The position numbers and the translations under genes are program-made. Positions 50,403 to 58,953 of a stretch of DNA of 64,000 bases are shown here, piece by piece. Positions within the stretch are counted from its first letter, which is position 1. Every line of letters begins with the position of its first letter. Where the stretch lies: NCBI RefSeq assembly GCF_001008165.2, contig NZ_CP011452.2, positions 1,922,001-1,986,000 of the forward strand. Direction: 5' to 3'. Origin of the DNA: Croceibacterium atlanticum (GTDB lineage: Bacteria; Pseudomonadota; Alphaproteobacteria; Sphingomonadales; Sphingomonadaceae). Below the pieces are notes generated by a model that worked only from the letters and a program-made list of their open reading frames with translations, ran no database searches and was not told the origin of the DNA.

Positions 50403-51726
50403 GGCTTTCGATTTCATTGCGATCGGATCGGGAACGGCTGCGCAGGTCGCGGTCCACCAGATGGCCGACGCCGGGAAGCGTTGCGCGGTTATCGATTACA
50501 GGCCCTACGGTGGCACATGCGCGCTCCGAGGGTGCGATCCGAAAAAGATGATGGTGAGTGGAGAGGAAGCGCTCGCTGCACACAGGCGATTGAAGGGGAA
50601 GGGTATCGAAGGTTCTGTTTCGATTGACTGGGGTGACCTCCAGGCATTCAAGCGCAGCTTCACCGACCCCGTCCCTGAAAAGCAGGAAGCTCGCTACGAG
50701 CGAAAGGGCGTCGCGACCTTCCACGGCACGGCTCGCTTCGCTGGCCCCGGCCGGATCGTGATAGGCGAGACGGAACTGTGTTTTTCCCACGCTCTTATCG
50801 CGACGGGGGCGGAGCCTCGATCACTTGGCATCGAAGGCGAGCCGTTGCTGACCCACAGCGATGCATTCCTAGAACTCGAAACCCTTCCAGATCGGATCGT
50901 ATTCGTCGGCGGTGGATACATAGCTGCGGAATTTGCCCACCTCGCGGCGCGGGCAGGTGCAAAGGTGACCATCATCCAACGAGGCCGCATTCTGAAAGCC
51001 TTCGACCCTGACACGGTCGATTGGCTCATGCCGAGTTTCGACGATCTCGGCATTGAAATCGTGGACGCCGAGGTGAACAGCGTAGCGAAGAGAGGCGGCG
51101 TTCTGACCGTCCATGCTGGCGACCGCAGGATCGAAGGGGACTTGGTGGTGCACGCTGCCGGAAGAGTCCCTGCGATCGGTTCGCTCGATCTGGGGGCGGG
51201 AGACGTCGCCTGTGACGAGGGTCGCTTGGTGCTTACCGCTCAACTACGAAGCCAAAGCAACCCCAAAGTCTTCGCGGCGGGTGACGCTGCTGCAAATGGT
51301 CCGCCACTGACTCCGGTCTCCAGTCATGATGCCAAAGTGGTTCTTGAGAACATACTCGAAGATAGCGGCCGAGCTCCGAACTATTGTGGGGTTCCTAGTG
51401 CACTTTTCACGGAGCCGCCGGCGGCGCGGGTCGGAATGCTGGAAAGCGAGGCGCACGAGGCAGGTTTGGATTTCACGGTGAATGCTGGATCGCACCCAGG
51501 TTGGTTTTCGGCAAGGCGGCTGAACGAAGAGATCTACGGCCACAAGGTGCTGGTCGAAACTGGAACAGGACGCATCCTTGGGGCTCACCTGGTCGGCCCT
51601 GACGCTGACGAACTGATCAATATCTTCGGCTTAGCCATCCGACATGGGCTTAATGCGGACGATATTAAATCGACTATGTTTGCTTACCCTACAGCTGCCT
51701 CCGACGCCGGATCTATGTTGGGTTGA
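50395..51726 (+). CDS. MerA-like FAD/NAD(P) disulfide oxidoreductase without C-terminal Cys pair
   Basis: The 443-residue flavoprotein has an N-terminal FAD fold (A-I-G-S-G-T-A-A), a redox disulfide G-G-T-C-A-L-R-G-C-D-P-K-K (Cys42/Cys47), a second dinucleotide fold (V-G-G-G-Y-I-A-A-E-F), F-A-A-G-D-A-A and a C-terminal interface domain. It lacks both the N-terminal metal-binding domain and the C-terminal vicinal Cys pair of classical MerA. Where many family members have a catalytic His it reads F-A-Y-P-T-A. AAGGGGA precedes the ATG at 50395. In this operon it may be an alternative mercuric reductase, or reduce the small Cys-rich protein. Confidence 0.88.
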   Translation: MAEAFDFIAIGSGTAAQVAVHQMADAGKRCAVIDYRPYGGTCALRGCDPKKMMVSGEEALAAHRRLKGKGIEGSVSIDWGDLQAFKRSFTDPVPEKQEARYERKGVATFHGTARFAGPGRIVIGETELCFSHALIATGAEPRSLGIEGEPLLTHSDAFLELETLPDRIVFVGGGYIAAEFAHLAARAGAKVTIIQRGRILKAFDPDTVDWLMPSFDDLGIEIVDAEVNSVAKRGGVLTVHAGDRRIEGDLVVHAAGRVPAIGSLDLGAGDVACDEGRLVLTAQLRSQSNPKVFAAGDAAANGPPLTPVSSHDAKVVLENILEDSGRAPNYCGVPSALFTEPPAARVGMLESEAHEAGLDFTVNAGSHPGWFSARRLNEEIYGHKVLVETGTGRILGAHLVGPDADELINIFGLAIRHGLNADDIKSTMFAYPTAASDAGSMLG

Positions 51727-51892
51727 GCAGCACCCGATCGCCGGAGTTCTCTCCATTCCAACCCAACGACTGCTTTCACACAGCGGTGTAATGCGACCAA
51801 TGTCCGCTCACGGGTCGCAAGCCGAATGTCCGCTATCTGCGCCTTGTCGACCAGGACCGGACTGACCACTAGCGGCCCCATCGCAGCCCAAC

Positions 51893-52920
51893 TTAGAAGT
51901 CGGCAGAGATGCTGGCTTTGATTGTGCGCGGGGTTCCTTGCAGCAGTGCGGCAGAAAAGACGTCGAACGCGCTGGCCCAGTACTTTTCGTTCGTGATATT
52001 ATCGGCCGAAAGGCGGAGCGTGACCGGCGTGTCGTCCGCCGCGAAGACGTAGCGCGCACCGAGATCGATACGCGTCCAGCTATCGAGTTCGAGCGTGTTG
52101 GCGGCATCGACCCACTGCGGACCCGTGTGCACTGCACGCGCTGTGATCGTCGCGCCAGGCACAAAGCCCAAGTCCCACTCCAAGTCTGCATTGGCGGTGT
52201 ATTCGGAAACGCCAGGTACCTCGTTGCCGCTGACGAGCTTCGCATCGGTCAGAGCTGCGCCGCCGATCAGCCTCAGGCTGGGTGTCAGATCGCCGTTGAC
52301 CGTGAACTCGATGCCTTGGTGCGTCTGATCCCCGAGGTATCCGAAGCTGCCGTCGGCAAGCACACCCTCTCCCGGTCGCTCAAGGCGGTAGGCGCCGAGA
52401 CCGACGAAGACATCGCCCAGTGCCAGCTTGCCTCCAACCTCGTACTGCAGCGACTTGCGCGGGGCGAGAACCTCGCCCGGATTGTTTACGAGTGCCGGAT
52501 CGAGCGGCGCTGTCGGGCCTTGCTGGAGTGCTTCGATCCGGTTGCCGTATAGCGATAGGCCATCGAACGGCTTCAGGACCACGCCGATCACGGGCGTAAC
52601 CGCACTATCATCATATTCCGTCGCGAGGTCGCCGCCGAAGTAGCTGTAGCTCTTCACATTGATGGATTGCAGGCGCAGACCCGCTGTGACCTGCAATCGA
52701 TCTTCGATCATCCCCATCGTGTCCGATGCGAAAGCGCTCCACAGTCGCGTCCGCGCAATCGGGAATGGATCAACCAAGTCGCCGCCGACGAGGGTCGAAG
52801 AAGGCAGGTCCACTTGTGGGGTGTCGTAGATATTGGTGGCGTAGCCGGCAAAACCCGGTCCGTAGCGAAAATCGTAGGCGTTGCGGTTCACCTGCCAGCT
52901 GGCATTGCCGCCTGTTCCCC
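51893..52920 (-). pseudogene. TonB-dependent siderophore receptor, C-terminal half only
   Basis: This fragment of about 340 residues is the C-terminal barrel of a siderophore-type TonB receptor (A-P-R-K-S-L-Q-Y-E-V-G-G-K, Y-E... strands, L-S-A-D-N-I-T-N-E-K-Y-W, final A-D-F). Coding similarity is lost at about 52921, where an in-frame stop (52922-52924) and then the IS element begin. The plug and N terminus are not present on the far side of the IS. It is therefore a remnant, probably cut by IS-associated deletion. The 166 bp between it and the flavoprotein gene show no gene. Confidence 0.9.
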
Positions 52921-52958
52921 GTCAGCACCTATGGCACAGATTTGAGGTTGTGATTTAA

Positions 52959-53015
52959 GGAGGATTTGGGTCTCGTCGTAGTGACGAAGGAACGAAGATG
53001 AGACCCAAATCCTCC
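52959..53015 (+). promoter_or_regulatory. Hairpin enclosing the transposase orfA start
   Basis: GGAGGATTTGGGTCTC (52959-52974) pairs perfectly with GAGACCCAAATCCTCC (53000-53015), leaving a 25-nt loop that includes the ribosome site and the AT of the orfA start codon. Transcripts entering from outside would fold and mask initiation, a known way for IS elements to limit transposase expression. A transcript starting inside the loop would escape it. Confidence 0.7.
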
Positions 53016-53384
53016 AATGCAAAATCGCGGACCAAGACCCCTGCGGAAGCTGTGGTGAAGGGCATCCGCCGGGCCACCCGGCGGCACTTCTCGGCGGAAG
53101 ACAAGATCAGGATCGTGCTGGAAGGCTTGCGCGGCGATGACAGCATCGCCGAGCTGTGCCGCAAGGAAGGCATCGCCCAGAGCCTGTATTACACCTGGTC
53201 GAAGGAGTTCATGGAGGCCGGCAAGCGCCGCTTGGCTGGTGACACCGCCCGCGCTGCGACCACAGATGAGGTGAAGGATCTGCGCCGGGAGACCGGCGCT
53301 TTGAAGGAGTGCGTCGCCGACCTGACGCTCGAGAACCGCCTGCTGAAAAAAAGCATTCTCGCGGATGGGGGCGACGACGAATGA
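52998..53384 (+). CDS. IS3-family transposase OrfA
   Basis: The 128-residue protein has a helix-turn-helix (S-I-A-E-L-C-R-K-E-G-I-A-Q-S-L-Y-Y-T-W) and a C-terminal leucine-zipper-like helix (L-T-L-E-N-R-L-L-K-K), as in IS3-family OrfA, which binds the element ends. An A7G run (53346-53353) just before the stop is a likely -1 frameshift site producing the OrfAB transposase. Its stop overlaps the orfB ATG (ATGA). Confidence 0.93.
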   Translation: MRPKSSNAKSRTKTPAEAVVKGIRRATRRHFSAEDKIRIVLEGLRGDDSIAELCRKEGIAQSLYYTWSKEFMEAGKRRLAGDTARAATTDEVKDLRRETGALKECVADLTLENRLLKKSILADGGDDE

Positions 53385-54361
53385 GATATCCTGCATCCGA
53401 GAAGCTCGAGATCATCAGGATCGTCGAGCAGTCGCACCTGTCCGCCAAGCACACGCTGGACCAGCTCGGCATCGCCCGCCGGACATTCTATCGCTGGTAT
53501 GACCGCTACCTCCAAGGCGGGCCGGAAGCGTTGGAGGATCGGCCATCGGCACCGAGCCGGGTGTGGAACCGCATCGGCGAGGGCATCCAGGACCAGATCA
53601 TCGAGATGGCGCTGGATCACAGTGAGCTGTCCCCGCGCGAGCTGGCCGTGCGCTTCACTGACGAGAAGCGCTACTTCGTGTCCGAGGCCACGGTTTACCG
53701 CCTGTTGAAGGCCCACGACCTGATCACCAGCCCGGCCTATGTCGTGATCAAGGCTGCCGATCAGTTCCACACCAAGACCACCCGGCCGAACGAGATGTGG
53801 CAGAGCGACTTTACCTACTTCAAGATCATCGGGTGGGGCTGGATGTATCTGTCGACCGTGCTCGACGACTTCTCGCGTTATATCATCGCCTGGAAGCTGT
53901 GCACCAACATGCGGGCCGAGGACGTGACCGACACGCTGGACCGCGCTCTGGCGGCTTCCGGCTGCGACAGCGCTACGGTGCTGCACAAGCCGCGCCTGCT
54001 AAGCGATAATGGCCCCAGCTATATCGCTGGCGAACTGGCGGAATACATCGAGGCCAACAAGATGAGCCACGTGCGCGGCGCCCCTTGCCATCCCCAGACC
54101 CAGGGTAAGATCGAGCGCTGGCACCAGACCCTGAAGAACCGCATCCTGCTGGAAAACTACTTCCTGCCCGGCGACCTTGAGGACCAGATCGAAGCCTTCG
54201 TCGAGCACTACAACAACCAGCGTTACCACGAGAGCCTGAACAACGTGACGCCCGCCGACACCTACTTCGGCAGGGCCCCAGCCATCATCAAACAGCGAGA
54301 AAGGATCAAGCGACAGACCATCGAGCATCGGCGCTTGCAACACCGCAAGCTCGCCGCCTAA
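53381..54361 (+). CDS. IS3-family transposase OrfB (DDE catalytic domain)
   Basis: The 326-residue protein has the retroviral-type integrase core: first Asp in W-Q-S-D-F-T-Y, second in L-S-D-N-G-P-S-Y, Glu in T-Q-G-K-I-E-R-W-H, and a closing N-x-x-R-Y-H-E-S-L-x-N-V-T-P. The frame extends upstream to about 53309, allowing fusion with OrfA by -1 frameshifting at A7. Translation could also begin at the ATG 53381, which overlaps the orfA stop. The reading frame is intact, so the element may be active. Confidence 0.94.
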   Translation: MRYPASEKLEIIRIVEQSHLSAKHTLDQLGIARRTFYRWYDRYLQGGPEALEDRPSAPSRVWNRIGEGIQDQIIEMALDHSELSPRELAVRFTDEKRYFVSEATVYRLLKAHDLITSPAYVVIKAADQFHTKTTRPNEMWQSDFTYFKIIGWGWMYLSTVLDDFSRYIIAWKLCTNMRAEDVTDTLDRALAASGCDSATVLHKPRLLSDNGPSYIAGELAEYIEANKMSHVRGAPCHPQTQGKIERWHQTLKNRILLENYFLPGDLEDQIEAFVEHYNNQRYHESLNNVTPADTYFGRAPAIIKQRERIKRQTIEHRRLQHRKLAA

Positions 54362-54396
54362 CATCAACCCCCAGACGAGGCCGACACTCCGCTAAT

Positions 54397-55101
54397 CTAC
54401 GCCGCCAGTTGCGCCAAATGTTCTGACGACGGACAGTCGATGGCGCGCAGCAGCCCGCCAAGCTCGGTGGGCTCGAGGATTGCAGCATAATGCGTGGCTC
54501 TCGGCGTTACGAGAGCACCCTTCAGCATACTGGTCGGATCGGATTTGCAGCGGGTCGTGGCGACACCGTAGCGAAACACGCGGCCTGCGAACGAACGGCA
54601 TTTCTTCGCAGTCTCGTGCTTACCAGTGGCTTCCAGCCGTTTGAGAGGAGCCAGGACTTCGAACGGCTCGATCTCGCTGATGGGTCGGTTCCCGATGGCA
54701 GGCGCAAGCTTGTCGAGGAAATAGTTGGCCTTGACGATAGTGCCATCGGCGCGGCCATTCTGGACCATCATCTGTTCAATATACTCACGTGCTACTGCCT
54801 CGAAAGTCTGTGCAGAAAGGAACTCTGCGCGGATTTTCTGCTTCCGCTTCTCAAAAGCCGGGTCGCCCCCTGAAGCAACTGCTCGTCGTGCCTCGTAGGC
54901 CACGTCTCGCGCTTGCTTGAGGCTGATGTCGGGATAGCTGCCGATGCAGAGCTTCTTTTGCGCACCGCCGATCCGGTATCGGAATCGCCAAAGTTTGCCG
55001 CCGGTGGGCGTGACCTCAACATATAGGCCGCGCTCATCGGTTACCTTGTACGGCTTGTCCTTGGGCTTGAGAGCGCGGAGGCGAGTATCTGTCAGCGGCA
55101 T
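54397..55101 (-). pseudogene. Tyrosine-type integrase, truncated by IS element
   Basis: The 234-residue fragment is a P4-like integrase N-terminal part. It has M-P-L-T-D-T-R-L-R-A-L-K-P, the DUF4102-like arm-binding domain (K-V-T-D-E-R-G-L-Y-V-E-V, G-S-Y-P-D-I-S-L-K-Q-A) and the SAM-like core-binding region up to about residue 225. The frame ends at the IS boundary (H-L-A-Q-L-A-A then TAG), before the catalytic R...H-x-x-R...Y residues. It starts 166 bp from the tRNA-Leu 3' end, the standard location of such genes. It once integrated the island and is now inactive. Confidence 0.92.
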
Positions 55102-55136
55102 GTGGGGGCCTTTTCATCTGGGCCTTTGCGAAACGG

Positions 55137-55156
55137 CCTCAAAAGGCCCACAAAAG
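55137..55156 (+). repeat. Island-end direct repeat, right copy
   Basis: CCTCAAAAGGCCCACAAAAG matches the left copy at 48982-49001 in 19 of 20 bases and lies between the integrase start and the tRNA, 107 bp inside attR. It is the probable partner arm site for the integrase. Confidence 0.65.
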
Positions 55157-55263
55157 TGTCTGGAACCCCCGAGAACAGGCGGGACGATCCGGAACGATCC
55201 AAGGGCCAAATCCCTAGGATTTCTGCGGGTTTTATAGATTATTTGGGAGAACGTGAGAAGAAC

Positions 55264-55353
<90 letters not shown>

Positions 55354-55533
55354 ACCTGATGCGGAAGGAACGTTGGCGTCCATCCGCTGGGTAGGGGCGG
55401 GCCGATAGCCAACGGCGACAGGCCTGTCAACGAGAACTAGCACAGTCAGTGACGGCTTGCGGCGAGAGGCGCCTTGCGGCATGGCCGCCCTGTAACGCAA
55501 AGCTCGCAGCACAAGGCTGGGTTGGACGAATAA

Positions 55534-56481
55534 ATGGCTCATCTCGAACCGCTTGAAGACAAGCTGGTGGTGCTTATCGGTGGCGCCGGCTTCCTCGGAT
55601 CACTCGTGGCGCAGGAATTGCTGCAGCGCGATGCACGTCTGAGAATCGCCGATCACGCGCCGGAAAAGGCGTTTCATCTCAAGCCGCTGGCCAATCTCGG
55701 CCAGATGCAGTTCATGCGCTGCAGCGTCACCCACCGCGCCAGCATGGAAGCAGCGATCCGCGATGCGGACGCCGTCGTCTATCTGGTTGGCACATTCGGC
55801 GCCCATCAGAAGGAATTGCAGGCCGAAGGCGCGGGACTTGCCGCCGAAATCGCCGCACAGCAGGGCGTGGAAGCTTTCGCCTATGTTTCCGCCATCGGCG
55901 CCGATGCCGAATCGGAAAGCGGCTACGCCAGCACCAAGGGGCTGGGCGAAAAGCTGGTGCTCGACGCTTTCCCGAAGGCAAGCATCCTGCGGCCTTCCGT
56001 TCTGTTTGGCGAGAACGACAAGTTCATCAATCTGTTCGCTGGCCTGGTGCGCGCAATGCCGGTGGTGCCGGTATTCGCACCGGAAGCAAAGCTGCAGCCG
56101 CTCTGGGTGGACGATGCCGCGGAAGCGATCGTCAGCGCCTTGTCCGATCCAGGCAAGCATGGCGGCAGGACTTTCGAAATCGCTGGCCCCGAAGTGCTGA
56201 CGATGAACGAGCTGCTGCATGACATCGCCAGGACGCAGGAACGCAAGCGTATTCTGGCGCCAGTGCCCGACGGCCTGGCCTCGCTGTTCGCCAGCCTGCC
56301 CGGTACGCCGCTTAATTCCGATCAGTGGAACCTGCTGAAACAGGGCAGCGTGGCATCGGGCGAACTGCCGGGGCTGAAACAGCTGGGCGTTTCTCCGCGC
56401 CCGCTGGAACTGTTCCTCGATCGCTGGATGCTGCGCTATCGCAAGCATGGCCGCTTCACCGAAGCGGCGGAGACAGCCTGA
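55534..56481 (+). CDS. NDUFA9-like complex I NAD(P)-binding protein (atypical SDR)
   Basis: The 315-residue protein begins with V-V-L-I-G-G-A-G-F-L-G-S-L-V (Rossmann loop) and keeps Y-A-S-T-K-G-L-G-E (Tyr-x3-Lys) near residue 130. This is followed by I-L-R-P-S-V-L-F-G and a V-D-D-A-A-E-A-I segment, the pattern of bacterial NDUFA9-type atypical SDR proteins. The mitochondrial homologue stabilises complex I, and bacterial versions are thought to bind NADPH or act in quinone-related steps. It stands alone beyond the tRNA, with a hairpin 50 bp after its stop. Confidence 0.9.
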   Translation: MAHLEPLEDKLVVLIGGAGFLGSLVAQELLQRDARLRIADHAPEKAFHLKPLANLGQMQFMRCSVTHRASMEAAIRDADAVVYLVGTFGAHQKELQAEGAGLAAEIAAQQGVEAFAYVSAIGADAESESGYASTKGLGEKLVLDAFPKASILRPSVLFGENDKFINLFAGLVRAMPVVPVFAPEAKLQPLWVDDAAEAIVSALSDPGKHGGRTFEIAGPEVLTMNELLHDIARTQERKRILAPVPDGLASLFASLPGTPLNSDQWNLLKQGSVASGELPGLKQLGVSPRPLELFLDRWMLRYRKHGRFTEAAETA

Positions 56482-56529
56482 ACCACGCCTTCGCACCAGC
56501 GGCGCCCGGTGAATGATTGAAACAACGGA

Positions 56530-56547
56530 TCGGGGCTTTCGCCCCGA
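56530..56547 (+). terminator. GC-rich hairpin downstream of the NDUFA9-like gene
   Basis: TCGGGGC-TTTC-GCCCCGA forms a 7-bp stem 49 bp after the stop codon. There is no clear T-run, so its strength is uncertain. Confidence 0.5.
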
Positions 56548-56674
56548 ACCGCCTGTTCGCGGCCTCTTCCCGCCCGGAAACGCATAATCGGAGCATCTGC
56601 ATCAGTGTGCCGGATTGTGCAGTTCGCGCCCCGCCCCTAAGAGGGGGACAAAGTCAAATACGGGAGGGGACGAG

Positions 56675-57949
56675 ATGAAACGGATCAGGGCGGCGCTGTC
56701 GCTGGCATTGGCACTGGGAATGATGGCCGGCGGGCAGACGGCGCGCGCGCAGGACGCGCCAGCCGGGGAAAGAGCCGCCGCCCCGCCTCCCGGTTTCCGG
56801 ACCGTGGCGTTGGGCGATGGACCGTGGACCGTGGAAACCGAAATGGCCACACTGCATGTGGAGCGCGTGGGCGATACGCTGGACCATCCGTGGAGCCTCG
56901 CCTTCCTGCCAGATGGCGGCATGCTGGTGACGGAGCGGCCCGGCCGCCTGCGCATTATCCGGGACGGGCAGCTCGATCCGCAGCCAATCGCGGGCCTGCC
57001 GGCGATCTTTGCCTTTGGCCTTGCCGGGCTGATGGACGTGGCCCTGCATCCCGATTTCGCCGAGAACGGGCTGATCTATTTCTCTTACAGCAAACCGCAT
57101 CCGGATGCGGGGGACAAGCCCGGCGTCAATGCCGATACCGCGCTGGCCGTGGCCCGCGCGCATTGGGATGGCGGGCATCAGCTCAGCAATGTGGAGGATA
57201 TTTTCGTCGCCGCCCCATGGTACGGCTCGGAAGTGCCGGAACGGTGCTGCGGCCAGGGACCGGCCTTTGGCAGCTATGGCGGGCGTATCGCCTTTGGCCC
57301 GGACGGGTTCCTCTATGTCACCAGCGGGGATCGCAATTATGGCGAAATGGTGCAGGACCAGTCGAATGATTTCGGCAAGATCCTGCGCCTGACCGATGAT
57401 GGCAAGCCCGCGCCCGGCAATCCCTTTGCCGGACAGGAAGGGTGGCAGGACACCATCTGGTCCACCGGCCATCGTAACCCGCTGGGCCTGTATTTCGATC
57501 CGCTGACCGGCAAATTGTGGGAGACGGAGTTCGGCCCGCGCGGCGGGGACGAGCTGAACCTGATCGAAAAGGGCGTGAATTACGGCTGGATGGATGTGAC
57601 GCAGGGCCATCACTATAATGGCGAAGCGGCAAAGGGCATTCGCGCGGTGGACGGGATGAAGGACCCCGCCTTCGCCTTCGGCCCGCCATCGATCAATCCG
57701 GGCAATATCGCGGTCTATCACGGCGCGGCCTTCCCAGGCTGGGAAGGCGATCTGCTGATGCCGGCCATGAGCAAGTCGCTGGTCCGCATGGAAGTGAATG
57801 CCAACGGTGCCGTCACCGCTATGGAGACGATGCTGGAAGGGCTGGAGCAGCGCCTGCGTGACGTGAAGATCGCGCCAGACGGAACCGTCTATGTGCTGAC
57901 GGACGAGACGGAAGGCGCGCTGCTGAAGATCACGCCCGCCGCGGAATAA
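56675..57949 (+). CDS. PQQ-dependent soluble aldose sugar dehydrogenase-like protein
   Basis: The 424-residue exported protein has a signal peptide (M-K-R-I-R-A-A-L...A-R-A-Q-D) and a six-bladed propeller of the glucose/sorbosone dehydrogenase family. Motifs are D-H-P-W-S-L-A-F-L-P-D-G, V-T-E-R-P-G-R-L, L-M-D-V-A-L-H-P-D-F, G-H-R-N-P-L-G-L and W-E-T-E-F-G-P-R-G-G-D-E-L-N. These supply PQQ and calcium ligands in characterised enzymes. The likely role is periplasmic oxidation of aldoses. GGGAGGGG precedes the ATG at 56675, and a longer frame to 56615 lacks a signal peptide. Confidence 0.92.
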   Translation: MKRIRAALSLALALGMMAGGQTARAQDAPAGERAAAPPPGFRTVALGDGPWTVETEMATLHVERVGDTLDHPWSLAFLPDGGMLVTERPGRLRIIRDGQLDPQPIAGLPAIFAFGLAGLMDVALHPDFAENGLIYFSYSKPHPDAGDKPGVNADTALAVARAHWDGGHQLSNVEDIFVAAPWYGSEVPERCCGQGPAFGSYGGRIAFGPDGFLYVTSGDRNYGEMVQDQSNDFGKILRLTDDGKPAPGNPFAGQEGWQDTIWSTGHRNPLGLYFDPLTGKLWETEFGPRGGDELNLIEKGVNYGWMDVTQGHHYNGEAAKGIRAVDGMKDPAFAFGPPSINPGNIAVYHGAAFPGWEGDLLMPAMSKSLVRMEVNANGAVTAMETMLEGLEQRLRDVKIAPDGTVYVLTDETEGALLKITPAAE

Positions 57950-57967
57950 ATGCGGGAAAGAGGGCGG

Positions 57968-58876
57968 TCAGCGGCCGCCCTCATCCTCTTCTGCGACCCG
58001 CGCCAGCCGCAATTGCCGGTTCACGCCCAATATTCTTGCCGTTGCGGGCAGGTTGGGAATGGAATCGTACAGGCTGGCCAGATAGGCGCGGTCAAATTCG
58101 GTCATTTCCGCCGGGGCGCGGCCCGATGGCACTGAAAACAGGCCCAGTATCGTATCCATCGCCTGTTCGCCTTCGGGTGGCACGGTCCGCGCCAGGCCGC
58201 GCATCGTGGCGTAATCCGCCAGTTGGACCAGCGATTTGCCCTGCACCGCCGCCAGATCGAACAGGATGACGACCTGCAGAATATCTTCCCGCGTGGACAG
58301 ATAGATCTTTGAATGGGCCATGGCCTGCCGCGAAACCGGCGGGTCGATCAGCGAGCCGCTTTCGTAAATGGGCATACCGTCACGGGTGCGGGTCTGCGTC
58401 ATCGTCCACACGCGTACCGGGCCGTCCGCGCCCAGCAGATCCCGCCGGTCCTCCAGCGGCAGGAGGCGGAAACGATAGCCATATTTCCGCTCGTAATCCG
58501 CCATCGCGGCCTTGCCGTCCTCGACAAAGGCAATGACGAGATTGGGTTCGCATCCGGTATCGTCCGCCATCCACATCTTCAGCCTTTCGGCATTGGCGCG
58601 GATACGGTCGATCATCAGGGCGGCATAATCGGGCTTGAGGCCGAGAATGCCCGGGCACAGCCGATCTTCAAACCGGGCCAGCGGCCGGTCATGCCAGTTC
58701 TGCTTGCGAGTGATGGCGCGGGCCTGACGGCTGATCGTGCCGCGGTCCTGCATTTCGGCCTGGCCGGTGACGACGATATCGCCCCCACCCGGCTCCGGCT
58801 CTTCCGCCGATTGCGCATTGGCAGGCATGGCCGCCAGCAACGCGGCCAGCATGCAGCCCGCCCTTGTGATACTCAT
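57968..58876 (-). CDS. Exported protein of unknown function
   Basis: The 302-residue protein has a signal peptide (C-M-L-A-A-L-L-A-A-M-P-A-N-A) followed by an acidic stretch and D-I-V-V-T-G-Q, a motif resembling the N-terminal start of TonB-linked sphingomonad proteins, but it has no barrel. Two Cys (L-C-P-G-I-L and T-G-C-E-P) could form a disulfide. No catalytic motif is recognised. It converges on the sugar dehydrogenase gene 18 bp away and is probably transcribed alone or after typA (77-bp gap). Confidence 0.75.
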   Translation of the reverse strand: MSITRAGCMLAALLAAMPANAQSAEEPEPGGGDIVVTGQAEMQDRGTISRQARAITRKQNWHDRPLARFEDRLCPGILGLKPDYAALMIDRIRANAERLKMWMADDTGCEPNLVIAFVEDGKAAMADYERKYGYRFRLLPLEDRRDLLGADGPVRVWTMTQTRTRDGMPIYESGSLIDPPVSRQAMAHSKIYLSTREDILQVVILFDLAAVQGKSLVQLADYATMRGLARTVPPEGEQAMDTILGLFSVPSGRAPAEMTEFDRAYLASLYDSIPNLPATARILGVNRQLRLARVAEEDEGGR

Positions 58877-58953
58877 CCGGCTCTCCCGGGCCTGTTCAGC
58901 CCGGGAGTATCACCAGTCAGGGCAATTCGGGCAATGCCCGAAAATGTCGCAAA

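Larger units (their letters stand above)
52921..54407 (+). mobile_element. IS3-family insertion sequence
   Basis: The element of about 1.48 kb contains the two overlapping frames of IS3-family transposases (orfA helix-turn-helix, orfB DDE). Inner ends share imperfect inverted similarity (GATTTAAGG-AGG...CTCGTC near 52952-52978 against the inverse of 54374-54397). The exact left edge lies between 52921 and 52951 and the right edge between about 54397 and 54407. A truncated TonB gene lies on the left and a truncated integrase on the right, so no simple target duplication joins the two sides. Confidence 0.85.

Noticed and set aside
50395-51726. Naming the flavoprotein merA
   Set aside because: The C-terminal vicinal Cys pair and N-terminal metal domain of MerA are absent, so only a MerA-like call is justified.
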